Origin: Eggerthellaceae bacterium | GTDB lineage: Bacteria; Actinomycetota; Coriobacteriia; Coriobacteriales; Eggerthellaceae | Assembly (NCBI GenBank): GCA_017459805.1 | Contig: JAFUCE010000154.1 | Span: forward strand, 1-43,421 | Length of the DNA stretch: 43,421 nucleotides | Direction of reading: 5' to 3' | Shown here: positions 1 to 6,331 of the stretch, in pieces | How the letters are laid out: each line of letters starts with the position of its first letter | How positions within the stretch are numbered: the first letter of the stretch is position 1 | The notes under the pieces: model-generated | Database searches by the model: none | What the model saw: the letters and a program-made list of their open reading frames with translations, nothing else | What the model was told of the DNA's origin: nothing | Position numbers and translations under genes: made by a program

Positions 1-1
1 C

Positions 2-103
2 GTGTGGTACCGGGACGAGCGACTCAAGGCTTTCGATGAGGACGGTAGAGTGGTGTACGATACGATAAGTGGTAGAAGGAAGAGGCTGGGCTATGTTGCC
101 TGA
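2..103 (+). CDS. C-terminal end of an unrecognised protein (5' end outside window)
   Basis: A reading frame open from the left edge ends at TGA 101-103 and encodes 33 residues beginning VWYRDERLKAF and ending RRKRLGYVA. The tail is rich in Arg and Lys, as is common at transposase or nucleic-acid-binding protein ends, and the repeat-rich DNA after it would fit a mobile-element remnant. I do not recognise the family. It is on the opposite strand to the adjacent tRNAs. The coding call rests only on the open frame and plausible composition. Confidence 0.5.
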   Translation: MWYRDERLKAFDEDGRVVYDTISGRRKRLGYVA

Positions 104-220
104 GACCCCGAATCTGGTCCAAGATTCTTACCGCACCCCCTTCCGTCATTTTTTGCCAGCAACTGCCTTCGGTATTGCCAAAACACTATGACCGTCACGT
201 TACCCCTAGAGCAGGATTGT

Positions 221-267
221 TGTGCCACCAGATACACGCGCAGTGTGACTGTCGTATGGTATGAAAA
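221..267. repeat. 47-bp direct repeat, copy A
   Basis: This matches 411-457 with only a few mismatches. The last 23 bases (GTGACTGTCGTATGGTATGA and three more) are identical. Read on the minus strand, both copies begin right after a run of T bases, so each resembles a tRNA-operon 3' flank. The minus-strand terminator hairpin precedes copy B only. Confidence 0.8.
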
Positions 268-410
268 CGCCGTTTGTATATCGCAGGTGGCGAGGAAAGA
301 ATGCTACTGGTTGGCGTTAGTAAAACAGCGAGCGCGCATCTGGTGAGTGCCACAAGCCCGCTCCAAGCGCAGCGTAGTACTCCGTACACGCAAGCGCAGG
401 TAGGGTTTGT

Positions 411-457
411 GGTGCCACCAGATGGGCGCGCAGCGTGACTGTCGTATGGTATGAAAA
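411..457. repeat. 47-bp direct repeat, copy B
   Basis: Second copy of the repeat at 221-267. It overlaps the T tract of the tRNA-operon terminator. Duplication of the sequence downstream of a tRNA operon can arise from tandem duplication followed by deletion, or from integration and loss of an element. Confidence 0.8.
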
Positions 458-480
458 AGCGGCGTTCGGAAGAACGCCGC
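454..480 (-). terminator. Rho-independent terminator of the tRNA-Ser operon
   Basis: On the minus strand, a perfect 9-bp stem GCGGCGTTC / GAACGCCGC (arms 472-480 and 459-467) with a four-base loop is followed by five T bases (454-458). It lies downstream of both minus-strand tRNAs, after the palindromic element 489-605, which would therefore sit in the 3' trailer of the primary transcript. Confidence 0.85.
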
Positions 481-488
481 AACATAAG

Positions 489-510
489 TGGCGGAGAGAT
501 GGGGATTCGA
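489..510 (-). repeat. Attachment-site-like copy of the tRNA-Ser(GGA) 3' end
   Basis: These 22 bases are identical to 648-669, the 3' end of tRNA-Ser(GGA): half of the T-arm, the acceptor strand, the discriminator base and CCA. Direct duplication of a tRNA 3' end just downstream of the tRNA is the usual trace of an integrase-type attachment site. No integrase is seen and only 137 bp lie between the two copies, so any element has been lost, or the copy arose otherwise. Confidence 0.65.
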
Positions 511-605
511 CATTGCGCTTCGCGCAATAACCCGCTTCGCTACGCTCGCGACAAACGTGCCAGAGGGCACGTTTGGCCCTCTCGGGGTTCGAATCCCCGT
601 CTCTA
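489..605. repeat. tRNA-derived palindromic element with nested hairpins
   Basis: The ends are inverted copies of a tRNA T-arm/acceptor sequence: AGATGGGGATTCGA at 497-510 faces TCGAATCCCCGTCT at 590-603 with one mismatch. Inside are perfect hairpins: ATTGCGC-TTC-GCGCAAT (512-528), CAAACGTGCC-AGAG-GGCACGTTTG (552-575) and a T-arm-like stem CGGGG-TTCGAAT-CCCCG (583-599). No anticodon arm is present on either strand, so it is not a working tRNA. It resembles a small non-autonomous palindromic repeat that captured tRNA ends. Confidence 0.6.
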
Positions 606-647
606 TATATCTTACAACCGCAACATTGCTGTTGCGTTTTATCAACC

Positions 648-739
648 TGGCGGAGAGATGGGGATTCGAACCCCAGATACCCTTTTGGGGTATACACGAT
701 TTCCAATCGTGCTCCTTCGGCCAGCTCGGACATCTCTCC
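648..739 (-). tRNA. tRNA-Ser(GGA)
   Basis: The minus strand reads a complete class II tRNA. The acceptor is GGAGAGA / TCTCTCC with encoded CCA (648-650). The anticodon stem is CACGA / TCGTG with loop TTGGAAA, giving anticodon GGA. A long variable arm (TACCCC..GGGGTA type) marks it as serine, and the T-arm is GGGGTTCGAATCCCC. It decodes UCC and UCU. It lies 30 bases after tRNA-Ser(CGA) and is probably co-transcribed with it. Confidence 0.96.
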
Positions 740-769
740 ATGATACAAGGGTATTCAGTTGTCAATTTC

Positions 770-862
770 TGGCGGAAGGGCAGGGATTCGAACCCTGGTC
801 ACCATTTAACATGGTGAAACGGTTTTCGAGACCGCCGCATTCAACCGCTCTGCCACCCTTCC
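770..862 (-). tRNA. tRNA-Ser(CGA)
   Basis: A complete class II tRNA on the minus strand, with acceptor GGAAGGG / CCCTTCC and encoded CCA (770-772). The anticodon stem is GCGGT / ACCGT with loop CTCGAAA, giving anticodon CGA. It has a long variable arm (CACCATG..CATGGTG type) and T-arm CAGGGTTCGAATCCCTG. It decodes UCG. It is the first tRNA of a two-tRNA serine operon. Confidence 0.96.
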
Positions 863-894
863 GCATTCGCTTTATCTGGCAAGCGTGAATAGGT

Positions 895-900
895 AGTATA
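895..900 (-). promoter_or_regulatory. Possible -10 box of the tRNA-Ser operon
   Basis: TATACT on the minus strand lies 32 bases upstream of the tRNA-Ser(CGA) 5' end, a sensible distance for a short 5' leader. I see no good -35 box at 16-18 bases, so this is a weak call. Confidence 0.35.
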
Positions 901-947
901 ACCCAAGCAAAGAACAGCTGCTAGTGAAACCTTAGCCTTTTAAGCAA

Positions 948-2213
948 TTAGCGCTCGGGCTGGGCCTCGGAACTAATTTCGGCAGGCTGACCACTTGTCG
1001 CATCTGCCGCTTCCGAACTAGCAGTTTCTTCGTCGCTTACCGCATCGGAGCTTGAAGTTTCTTCGTCGCTTGCTGCGTCTTCATCCTCAACGTCAACGAT
1101 GAGTGAGTCATCATCGACAACTTCTTCGCTGCTGGCAGCAGCTTCAGCCGCAGCCTCGTAAGGAGCCAAATCAATGTCGTAAGGAAGGCCCTCGGGCATG
1201 TCGTTAATAACAATGTCGGCAGCCTCTTTGTATTCCTTATACCAATCGTTGACAGCGGTGGTTTTAGCGCTTGACTGCAGCTGCTCGTCAATTACTTCAA
1301 GCAAGGCCTCGGGAAGCTGATCGGCTGAAGTAATGCCGCCTTCCGGTACGGTAAATAAATCGGTGCACTTGATGATGTGATAGCCATACTGGCTTTCCAC
1401 GAGGCCACTTACCTGGCCCACTTCAAGTTCCGAGAGGGCATTGGCATATTCTTCAACGAAGGAATTGATCTTGTCCCAGCCAACGTCGCCACCTTCGGCG
1501 CCAGAGGTATCCTCTGAATACTCCTTGGCAGCATCTTCGAAGCTGATTTCGTTGTTGTTAATCATGGCAAGGACCTTTTCGGCGGTTTCCTTATCCTCTA
1601 GATTAAAGAGAATGTGCGATGAACGACGGCTGCCGTCAATAAAACTCGCATACATCTGGGCTGTTTCAAGGCGTTCCGTTTCTGATACCGGTTCGGCCTC
1701 TTTGCCAATTTCTTCCTGTAGCTTTTCATCAAGCATGCTGGTGCGCAGGCTGTCCCTATAGCTTTCTTCCGTAAGCCCGGCTTGCTCAAGAGCGGTTTGC
1801 CACGCTTCGTCGGACGAATAATAGGAGCGCATCTGCTCGATTTCTTTATCGATTTCTTCGTCGGTCACTTCAATGCCACGTTCTTCGCAGGCCTGTGCTG
1901 TCAGCTTTTGCGAAATGAAATAGTCAATAAAATCTTCGCGGAACTGCTTTACGTCTTCACCGACAGAAACGAGGTAGTTCCCCCACGCATCATCGTCATC
2001 GAGTCCGTTATAGCTGCGGTAGGACTGGATGTAAGTTGTTACATCGTCTTCCGGGATTTCCTGACCATTGACCGTTGCTGCAATGCCACCGGTCAAACCT
2101 TCGATGGAAGATGACGATGTGCTTTCTGAGCTGTTACAGGCCGCAAGACCAAAAGCAGCCGCAAGGCTTAGCAATAGCGCGATTGACAGTTTTTTTATTG
2201 ACTTGGTGTTCAT
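948..2213 (-). CDS. prsA: PrsA-like foldase lipoprotein (parvulin peptidyl-prolyl isomerase)
   Basis: Predicted secreted lipoprotein of 421 aa that helps exported proteins fold by cis-trans isomerisation of prolyl bonds. A lysine-rich start and hydrophobic segment lead to the lipobox LAAC (Cys26), so the mature protein should be anchored on the outer face of the membrane. A SurA-N-like helical region follows (about 45-190), then a rotamase core (about 198-287) beginning SRRSSHILF and ending YGYHIIK, both typical of parvulins. The last 65 residues are a Ser/Glu/Asp-rich tail. The ATG at 2213 is chosen over an ATG six codons upstream because AAGGAAAG lies 7 bases before it. It is divergent from the gene at 2354. 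Confidence 0.88.
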   Translation of the reverse strand: MNTKSIKKLSIALLLSLAAAFGLAACNSSESTSSSSIEGLTGGIAATVNGQEIPEDDVTTYIQSYRSYNGLDDDDAWGNYLVSVGEDVKQFREDFIDYFISQKLTAQACEERGIEVTDEEIDKEIEQMRSYYSSDEAWQTALEQAGLTEESYRDSLRTSMLDEKLQEEIGKEAEPVSETERLETAQMYASFIDGSRRSSHILFNLEDKETAEKVLAMINNNEISFEDAAKEYSEDTSGAEGGDVGWDKINSFVEEYANALSELEVGQVSGLVESQYGYHIIKCTDLFTVPEGGITSADQLPEALLEVIDEQLQSSAKTTAVNDWYKEYKEAADIVINDMPEGLPYDIDLAPYEAAAEAAASSEEVVDDDSLIVDVEDEDAASDEETSSSDAVSDEETASSEAADATSGQPAEISSEAQPER

Positions 2214-2242
2214 GTTTCTTTCCTTATGCATTTACGCAGTTC

Positions 2243-2261
2243 AATACAAACAGAGTGTATT
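2243..2261. promoter_or_regulatory. Operator-like inverted repeat in the prsA upstream region
   Basis: AATACA-N7-TGTATT is a perfect 6-bp inverted repeat about 30 bases upstream of the prsA start, in the 140-bp divergent intergenic space. It could be a regulator binding site, but short A+T-rich palindromes are frequent by chance. Confidence 0.25.
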
Positions 2262-2341
2262 TTCTCACAGCATGAAAAACGCGCTTTTTGCTGCACAATA
2301 TGCCCATGTTCGCTACACATTAGTACCGCCGACAAACTTGC

Positions 2342-2347
2342 TACAAT
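2342..2347 (+). promoter_or_regulatory. -10 box giving a probable leaderless transcript
   Basis: TACAAT is followed by exactly six bases and then the ATG at 2354, so transcription should begin at or next to the start codon. No Shine-Dalgarno sequence precedes this ATG. The same arrangement is seen at 24304, 25778 and 30085. Confidence 0.6.
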
Positions 2348-2353
2348 ATAGCC

Positions 2354-2806
2354 ATGGCAGAAAAGGACAACATCTATTCGTTTACGCGCGCAGAAATTGC
2401 CCGCCACTACGAGGCTTTTTTCGAAGGCCCCACTGAGGCGTTTTTTCTCGTTGTGTGTTCACGCAGTCTGAGCCAAAATGCGCACGATGCGTTGGAAAAA
2501 TCTGCGGCGGCACTTGGCTGGACCACAGGACCGAGCCTTGTTTTTGCCGACACGGACACGCTCAGCAAAGCAGATATTTACAAAATCATTGAGGGTCTTG
2601 ACCCTGTCTGTCTTGTCCTTCTTGGCAGCGAAGTTCAAGCCAAGGTAGCCGATGCCTATAACTGCGATGTTCCTACACAGGGTCGGTTCCGTCTTTTTGG
2701 ACGCGAGGCTTGCGCATTTTCCGACCTCGACGCCATGCTTGAAAAAGAGTCGAGCAAGCAGGCGGCCTGGGGGCTCTTGCGCAGCCTCCCACAGGCTTCC
2801 CAGTAA
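2354..2806 (+). CDS. Hypothetical protein, 150 aa
   Basis: A complete frame of 150 residues starting MAEKDNIYSF and ending SLPQASQ, with no signal peptide or membrane segment, so presumably cytoplasmic. It has alternating hydrophobic strands (about 28-36, 60-66, 78-88) and helices that suggest a small alpha/beta fold. I do not recognise a family. It is one of few plus-strand genes here, divergent from prsA, and its ATG sits six bases after a -10 box with no Shine-Dalgarno site. The downstream hairpin at 2833 serves the convergent operon rather than this gene. Confidence 0.75.
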   Translation: MAEKDNIYSFTRAEIARHYEAFFEGPTEAFFLVVCSRSLSQNAHDALEKSAAALGWTTGPSLVFADTDTLSKADIYKIIEGLDPVCLVLLGSEVQAKVADAYNCDVPTQGRFRLFGREACAFSDLDAMLEKESSKQAAWGLLRSLPQASQ

Positions 2807-2824
2807 GGCCATAAGTCGCCAGTA

Positions 2825-2853
2825 AGAGAAAACGGCAGCCGCAAGGGCTGCCG
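2825..2853 (-). terminator. Rho-independent terminator of the response regulator-purC-folE operon
   Basis: On the minus strand the stem CGGCAGCC / GGCTGCCG (8 bp, 5-base loop) is followed by TTTTCTCTT. It lies about 80 bases past the stop codon of the ACT-domain gene, the last gene of the seven-gene minus-strand operon. There is no T tract in the plus direction. Confidence 0.8.
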
Positions 2854-2933
2854 AAATCTAGACGAGAAAGCATAGGCGCTTCCAGAGGAGTGATATTATC
2901 CTAGCTTAAGAATAATACTCTGTCAAGTATAAA

Positions 2934-3203
2934 TTAAACCTGGTACATATAATCAAACACATCTTGGCGCTGCAGTGTAATCTGCAGGCCGAGCCGCTCG
3001 CCCACCGCAGCAAGTTTTTCCTGGACGCTATTAAAGTCGGCGTCGGCCTCTGAAAGCGTTACCAACATGGTCATGCTAAACAAGTCACCCAGAAGCGTTT
3101 GGCTGATGTCATCGATATTTGCCTTGCAATCTGCCAGCACGTTTGCCACTGCCGCAACAATACCGCTTTGGTCTTTTCCCAGAACAGAAATTACGCACTT
3201 CAT
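2934..3203 (-). CDS. ACT domain protein (UPF0237 family)
   Basis: An 89-aa protein made of a single ACT domain, a small-molecule-binding fold that usually binds amino acids. The start MKCVISVLGKDQSGIVAAVA is the first ACT strand and glycine-rich turn. The second half resembles GcvR/UPF0237 proteins. Stand-alone UPF0237 proteins are regulatory, but their ligand is mostly unknown. AAGGAAA precedes the ATG by about six bases. It follows folE by 9 bases and ends the operon. Confidence 0.88.
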   Translation of the reverse strand: MKCVISVLGKDQSGIVAAVANVLADCKANIDDISQTLLGDLFSMTMLVTLSEADADFNSVQEKLAAVGERLGLQITLQRQDVFDYMYQV

Positions 3204-3212
3204 TTCTTTTCC

Positions 3213-3806
3213 TTACTGATAGATAAGCGCAAGCGCTTCAGCACGCGTTGCTTCATTGCTCTCGAAAATACCACGCACGGCGCTCGTTGTCGTGCGTGAC
3301 CCAGGCTTTTTCACCCCGCGCATATTCATGCACAGATGCTCAGCCTCAAGCACCACGAGCACACCCTGGGGGTCAAGATGGTCCACCAAAGTGTCGGCCA
3401 CCTGGCTTGTCAGGCGCTCTTGCACCTGCGGGCGGCGCGCAAACAAATCGACCAAGCGCGCCAACTTAGACAGGCCGCAAATACGCCCTTCAACCGAAGG
3501 GATATAGGCAATGTGGGCCTTACCGAAAAACGGCGCAAGATGATGTTCACACATGGAATAAAAGGGAATGTCGCGCACAAGCACCATTTCCTGATGGTCT
3601 TCATCGAAGGTTGTTTCAAAAAACATGGCAGGATCGGCGTGAAGCCCTGCACAACATTCTGCATACAATTTTGCCACGCGTTCGGGTGTCTTGAGCAAAC
3701 CTTCGCGATGAATGTCTTCGCCAATGCCTTCCAGAATGAGGCGAACCCCTTCCTCGATCTTGGCTAGGTCCATAGCTGCACCAGAGTTATCGAGTTCGTT
3801 ACTCAT
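3213..3806 (-). CDS. folE: GTP cyclohydrolase I
   Basis: Converts GTP to 7,8-dihydroneopterin triphosphate, the first step of tetrahydrofolate (and other pterin) synthesis. The zinc ligands expected for type I enzymes are visible: Cys86 and His89 in [11 protein letters not shown], and Cys159 in EHLCMNMRG. The length of 197 aa from ATG 3806 fits the family. The longer open frame (to 3977) is rejected because it runs into exoA, while GGTGGGAG precedes 3806. It follows exoA by 11 bases. No other folate genes are adjacent. Confidence 0.95.
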   Translation of the reverse strand: MSNELDNSGAAMDLAKIEEGVRLILEGIGEDIHREGLLKTPERVAKLYAECCAGLHADPAMFFETTFDEDHQEMVLVRDIPFYSMCEHHLAPFFGKAHIAYIPSVEGRICGLSKLARLVDLFARRPQVQERLTSQVADTLVDHLDPQGVLVVLEAEHLCMNMRGVKKPGSRTTTSAVRGIFESNEATRAEALALIYQ

Positions 3807-3817
3807 ATCTCCCACCC

Positions 3818-4606
3818 CTATAAATCTATCTCGAGCGATACCGGACAATGGTCGCTTCCAAATATTTCTGAATAAATATGCGCATGCTGGATTTTCTTCT
3901 TCAGCTTTTTGCTCGTAAGGAAGTAATCGATGCGCCATCCTGCGTTGTTTTCGCGCGCTCGGCCACGGTAGCTCCACCAGGAATAGGCACCTGTTAAGTC
4001 GGGGTGCAACATGCGGAAGGTATCCAAGAAACCTGCATCAAGAAGTTCGTTGAATTTGCCCCGCTCCTCGTCAGAAAAACCCGCATTGCCACGGTTAGGA
4101 CCAGGGTTTTTAAGGTCTATTTCGTTGTGGGCCACATTAAAGTCGCCACACATTATGACGGGCTTCGGCTTGGCCGTGTTCGGGCCCGCAGGCGTTGTGC
4201 CTTCTTCAAGACCCTTGCAGAACGCGCGGAAGGCGTCGTCCCATTCCATTCGATGGTCAATACGCGCAAGGCCATCCTGGGCATTAGGCGTATACACGCA
4301 GACAAACCAAAACTTCTTGAACTCCAGCGCGCAAATGCGCCCCTCGGTGTCGAGATGCGGCACTCCCAGCTCGTGCAGCACCTGTAAGGGTTCTACCTTG
4401 GAATACACGGCGGTGCCTGAATAGCCCTTGCGCTCCGCATAGCTCCAGTAGCTGGTGTAACCGTCGAATTCAAGTTCGATTTGCCCCTCTTGGAGCTTGA
4501 TTTCTTGAATCGCGAACAAGTCCGCATCAAGCTCGGCGAAGATGTCTTCAAAGCCCTTCTTGCAGACGGCACGCAGCCCATTAACATTCCACGAAACAAG
4601 CCTCAT
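3818..4606 (-). CDS. exoA: Exodeoxyribonuclease III / AP endonuclease
   Basis: A 262-aa member of the exonuclease-endonuclease-phosphatase fold that cleaves DNA at abasic sites and has 3'-5' exonuclease activity in base excision repair. The catalytic metal and base residues are visible: Asn7 in SWNVNG, Glu35 in IQEIK, Asp155 and Asn157 in CGDFNVAH, and the terminal Asp252-His253 in GSDHCPV. AAGGTG precedes the ATG. It lies 14 bases after the membrane-protein gene and 11 before folE, so it is co-transcribed. Length and motif order are normal for the ExoA/Xth family. Confidence 0.95.
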   Translation of the reverse strand: MRLVSWNVNGLRAVCKKGFEDIFAELDADLFAIQEIKLQEGQIELEFDGYTSYWSYAERKGYSGTAVYSKVEPLQVLHELGVPHLDTEGRICALEFKKFWFVCVYTPNAQDGLARIDHRMEWDDAFRAFCKGLEEGTTPAGPNTAKPKPVIMCGDFNVAHNEIDLKNPGPNRGNAGFSDEERGKFNELLDAGFLDTFRMLHPDLTGAYSWWSYRGRARENNAGWRIDYFLTSKKLKKKIQHAHIYSEIFGSDHCPVSLEIDL

Positions 4607-4620
4607 CGTTCACCTTCGAC

Positions 4621-5457
4621 CTAACTTGCGTGAGCCGCTTTTTTAGCTTCGGTGACCGTTTCTGCCGGAGCCGCTTCTTTGGCTTCGGTGGCCGTTGCCG
4701 AATCAGCAGCTTCCTTGCTTACGTCGCCCTTCTTGGCAGCGTCTGCTTCCTGTTCAGGAGTAAGCCCCGCGGCACGTGCCTGAGCGTACTTAGCCGAAGC
4801 AACCGCGTCGCTTGCACGCTTGCGCGTAAACAAACCACGGAACAGCTTGCGCTCTTCTTCAGGTTCGGGGTTTTCTTCGGCTTCCTTAGCAGCCTTGCGT
4901 GCGGCGGCAGCTTCTTCCTTACGAATAGCCGACTTCTTCTTCGACTTTTCGAAGGCAATCATTCTGTCTTGGTATTCATTGCGCAAACGGCGCAGGTAAG
5001 TGAAATCGAAAATAATGGCAAGAAGGAGCAGGACATAGCTCAGGCCAATAAAGACAAAGGAGACATTAACGTAGTCGTCCCCCCTGCCGCTCAGGTAAAA
5101 GGAGATGACCGTAGATACCAAGGCAGCGCCAAGCATGCCCCACCACACTTTTTTCCATTTCTTGTATTCAGGCGTGTCGGGGCTGTAATATTTTGAACGC
5201 AGTGCCTGCTCCTTGCGGCGCTCCACGGTTTCTTTGCTTGCTTGCTTCTTTTTGTTGTCTTTTACCGCCTGCGATTTGTTTGCTTTAGCCGTTGCACGGG
5301 CAAACAGGCCCTTGGGCTCTTCGACCTTACCCGGAATGCGCACGCTCGAAGCCGCTTTGGTTACCGGCTTGGCAGACGCAGCGCTCTTGCGTGTTTTACC
5401 CACGGGCTTTTCGTCGGCGTTTTGATAGCGTTCATTTAAGGGGTTGCGTTGTGACAT
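4621..5457 (-). CDS. Two-TM membrane protein with Lys/Ala/Glu-rich tails
   Basis: A 278-aa protein of unknown function. A highly basic N-terminal region (1-103) leads into two membrane segments (about 104-122 and 130-152) separated by a short loop. A charged cytoplasmic-type tail follows, with an Ala/Glu/Lys-rich end. Both tails are probably inside. The start codon overlaps the purC stop by one base (TAATG), so translation is probably coupled to purC. I do not recognise the family. Its tight place between purC and exoA suggests a housekeeping gene. Confidence 0.8.
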   Translation of the reverse strand: MSQRNPLNERYQNADEKPVGKTRKSAASAKPVTKAASSVRIPGKVEEPKGLFARATAKANKSQAVKDNKKKQASKETVERRKEQALRSKYYSPDTPEYKKWKKVWWGMLGAALVSTVISFYLSGRGDDYVNVSFVFIGLSYVLLLLAIIFDFTYLRRLRNEYQDRMIAFEKSKKKSAIRKEEAAAARKAAKEAEENPEPEEERKLFRGLFTRKRASDAVASAKYAQARAAGLTPEQEADAAKKGDVSKEAADSATATEAKEAAPAETVTEAKKAAHAS

Positions 5458-6323
5458 TAGAATTTCTCTCCTGTTATAAGCTCGTAGGCTTGAATATACT
5501 TTTCGCTTGTTGCCTCAATTATATCCTGAGGCAATTTGGGCGGCGTACTCGTGCGATCCCAGTTGGCATTCAGCCAATCACGCACAAACTGCTTGTCAAA
5601 GCTTGGCTGGCTTCTGCCGGCTTCATAGCCTTCCCGTGCCCAGAAGCGGCTGCTGTCAGGCGTTAAAACTTCGTCACCCAAACGTATCTGCCCATCAAGC
5701 ACACCAAACTCAAATTTTGTGTCGGCAATAATAATGCCCCGCGATGCCGCATAGTCTGCTGCCTTGTTGTACACCGCAAGAGACAGGTCGCGCACAGCAT
5801 TCGCTTGGTCTGCCCCCAGCAATTCGCAGCAGGCATCAAAGCTAATGTTTTCGTCATGGTCGCCAATTTCGGCCTTGGTCGATGGCGTGAAAATGGCTTC
5901 GGGAATCTTTGATGACTCCTGCAAGCCCGCAGGAAGTTGAATGCCGCATACTTCGCCTGTCTCTTTGTAGGAGGCAAGGCCCGAACCCGTTAAATAGCCC
6001 CGCACGATGCATTCCACCGGCAGCATGTCCATCTTGTGCACCAGCATAAAACGCCCGCGCAAGTAGTCGGCATAGGGAACAAACTCAGCAGGAAGGTCTG
6101 CCACATCGGTGCTGATGAGGTGGTTGTCGACCACCTCAGATAGCAAATCGAACCAGAACACCGACAGGCGCGTCAGTACCTCGCCCTTATGCGGTATTTC
6201 GTCTTCAAGAATATAGTCAAAAGCCGAAATGCGATCCGTTGCCACAAGCAGAAGCGCATCCCCTAAATCATAGAGGTCGCGAACTTTTCCTTGCGCGCTT
6301 GGCCGTAAAGACATCTCTGACAT
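5457..6323 (-). CDS. purC: Phosphoribosylaminoimidazole-succinocarboxamide synthase
   Basis: A 288-aa SAICAR synthetase that joins aspartate to CAIR using ATP, the seventh step in bacterial purine synthesis. Family motifs are clear: GKVRDLYDLG near the start, VRGYLTGSG in the middle, and ADTKFEFG (nucleotide and metal site). Length and order match the yeast-type single-domain enzyme. It follows the kinase gene by 8 bases with an AGGGGG Shine-Dalgarno site. purB lies 6 kb upstream in a different minus-strand operon. Confidence 0.95.
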   Translation of the reverse strand: MSEMSLRPSAQGKVRDLYDLGDALLLVATDRISAFDYILEDEIPHKGEVLTRLSVFWFDLLSEVVDNHLISTDVADLPAEFVPYADYLRGRFMLVHKMDMLPVECIVRGYLTGSGLASYKETGEVCGIQLPAGLQESSKIPEAIFTPSTKAEIGDHDENISFDACCELLGADQANAVRDLSLAVYNKAADYAASRGIIIADTKFEFGVLDGQIRLGDEVLTPDSSRFWAREGYEAGRSQPSFDKQFVRDWLNANWDRTSTPPKLPQDIIEATSEKYIQAYELITGEKF

Positions 6324-6331
6324 TGTGCCCC

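Larger units (their letters stand above)
104..458. other. Gene-free repeat-rich stretch
   Basis: No convincing gene is seen. The stretch holds a small perfect hairpin (GAATCT, 6-base loop, AGATTC, 110-127), the two direct repeats listed separately, and at about 337-354 a partial inverted copy of the same repeat (CATCTGGTG..GCCAC facing GTGCCACCAGATG). The mosaic of direct and inverted copies suggests past insertion or duplication near the tRNA cluster. Confidence 0.5.

Noticed and set aside
488-605. A third tRNA gene on either strand
   Set aside because: T-arm and acceptor-like sequences are present at both ends, but there is no D-arm or anticodon arm in either direction, so it cannot fold as a tRNA.
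603-650. A plus-strand terminator (CGCAACA-TTGC-TGTTGCG followed by TTTT) next to tRNA-Ser(GGA)
   Set aside because: There is no plus-strand gene before it that would need it, and the stem is short. It is probably incidental within the tRNA trailer.
3807-3977. An N-terminal extension of FolE by 57 residues
   Set aside because: It lies inside exoA in another frame, and a good ribosome site supports the start at 3806.
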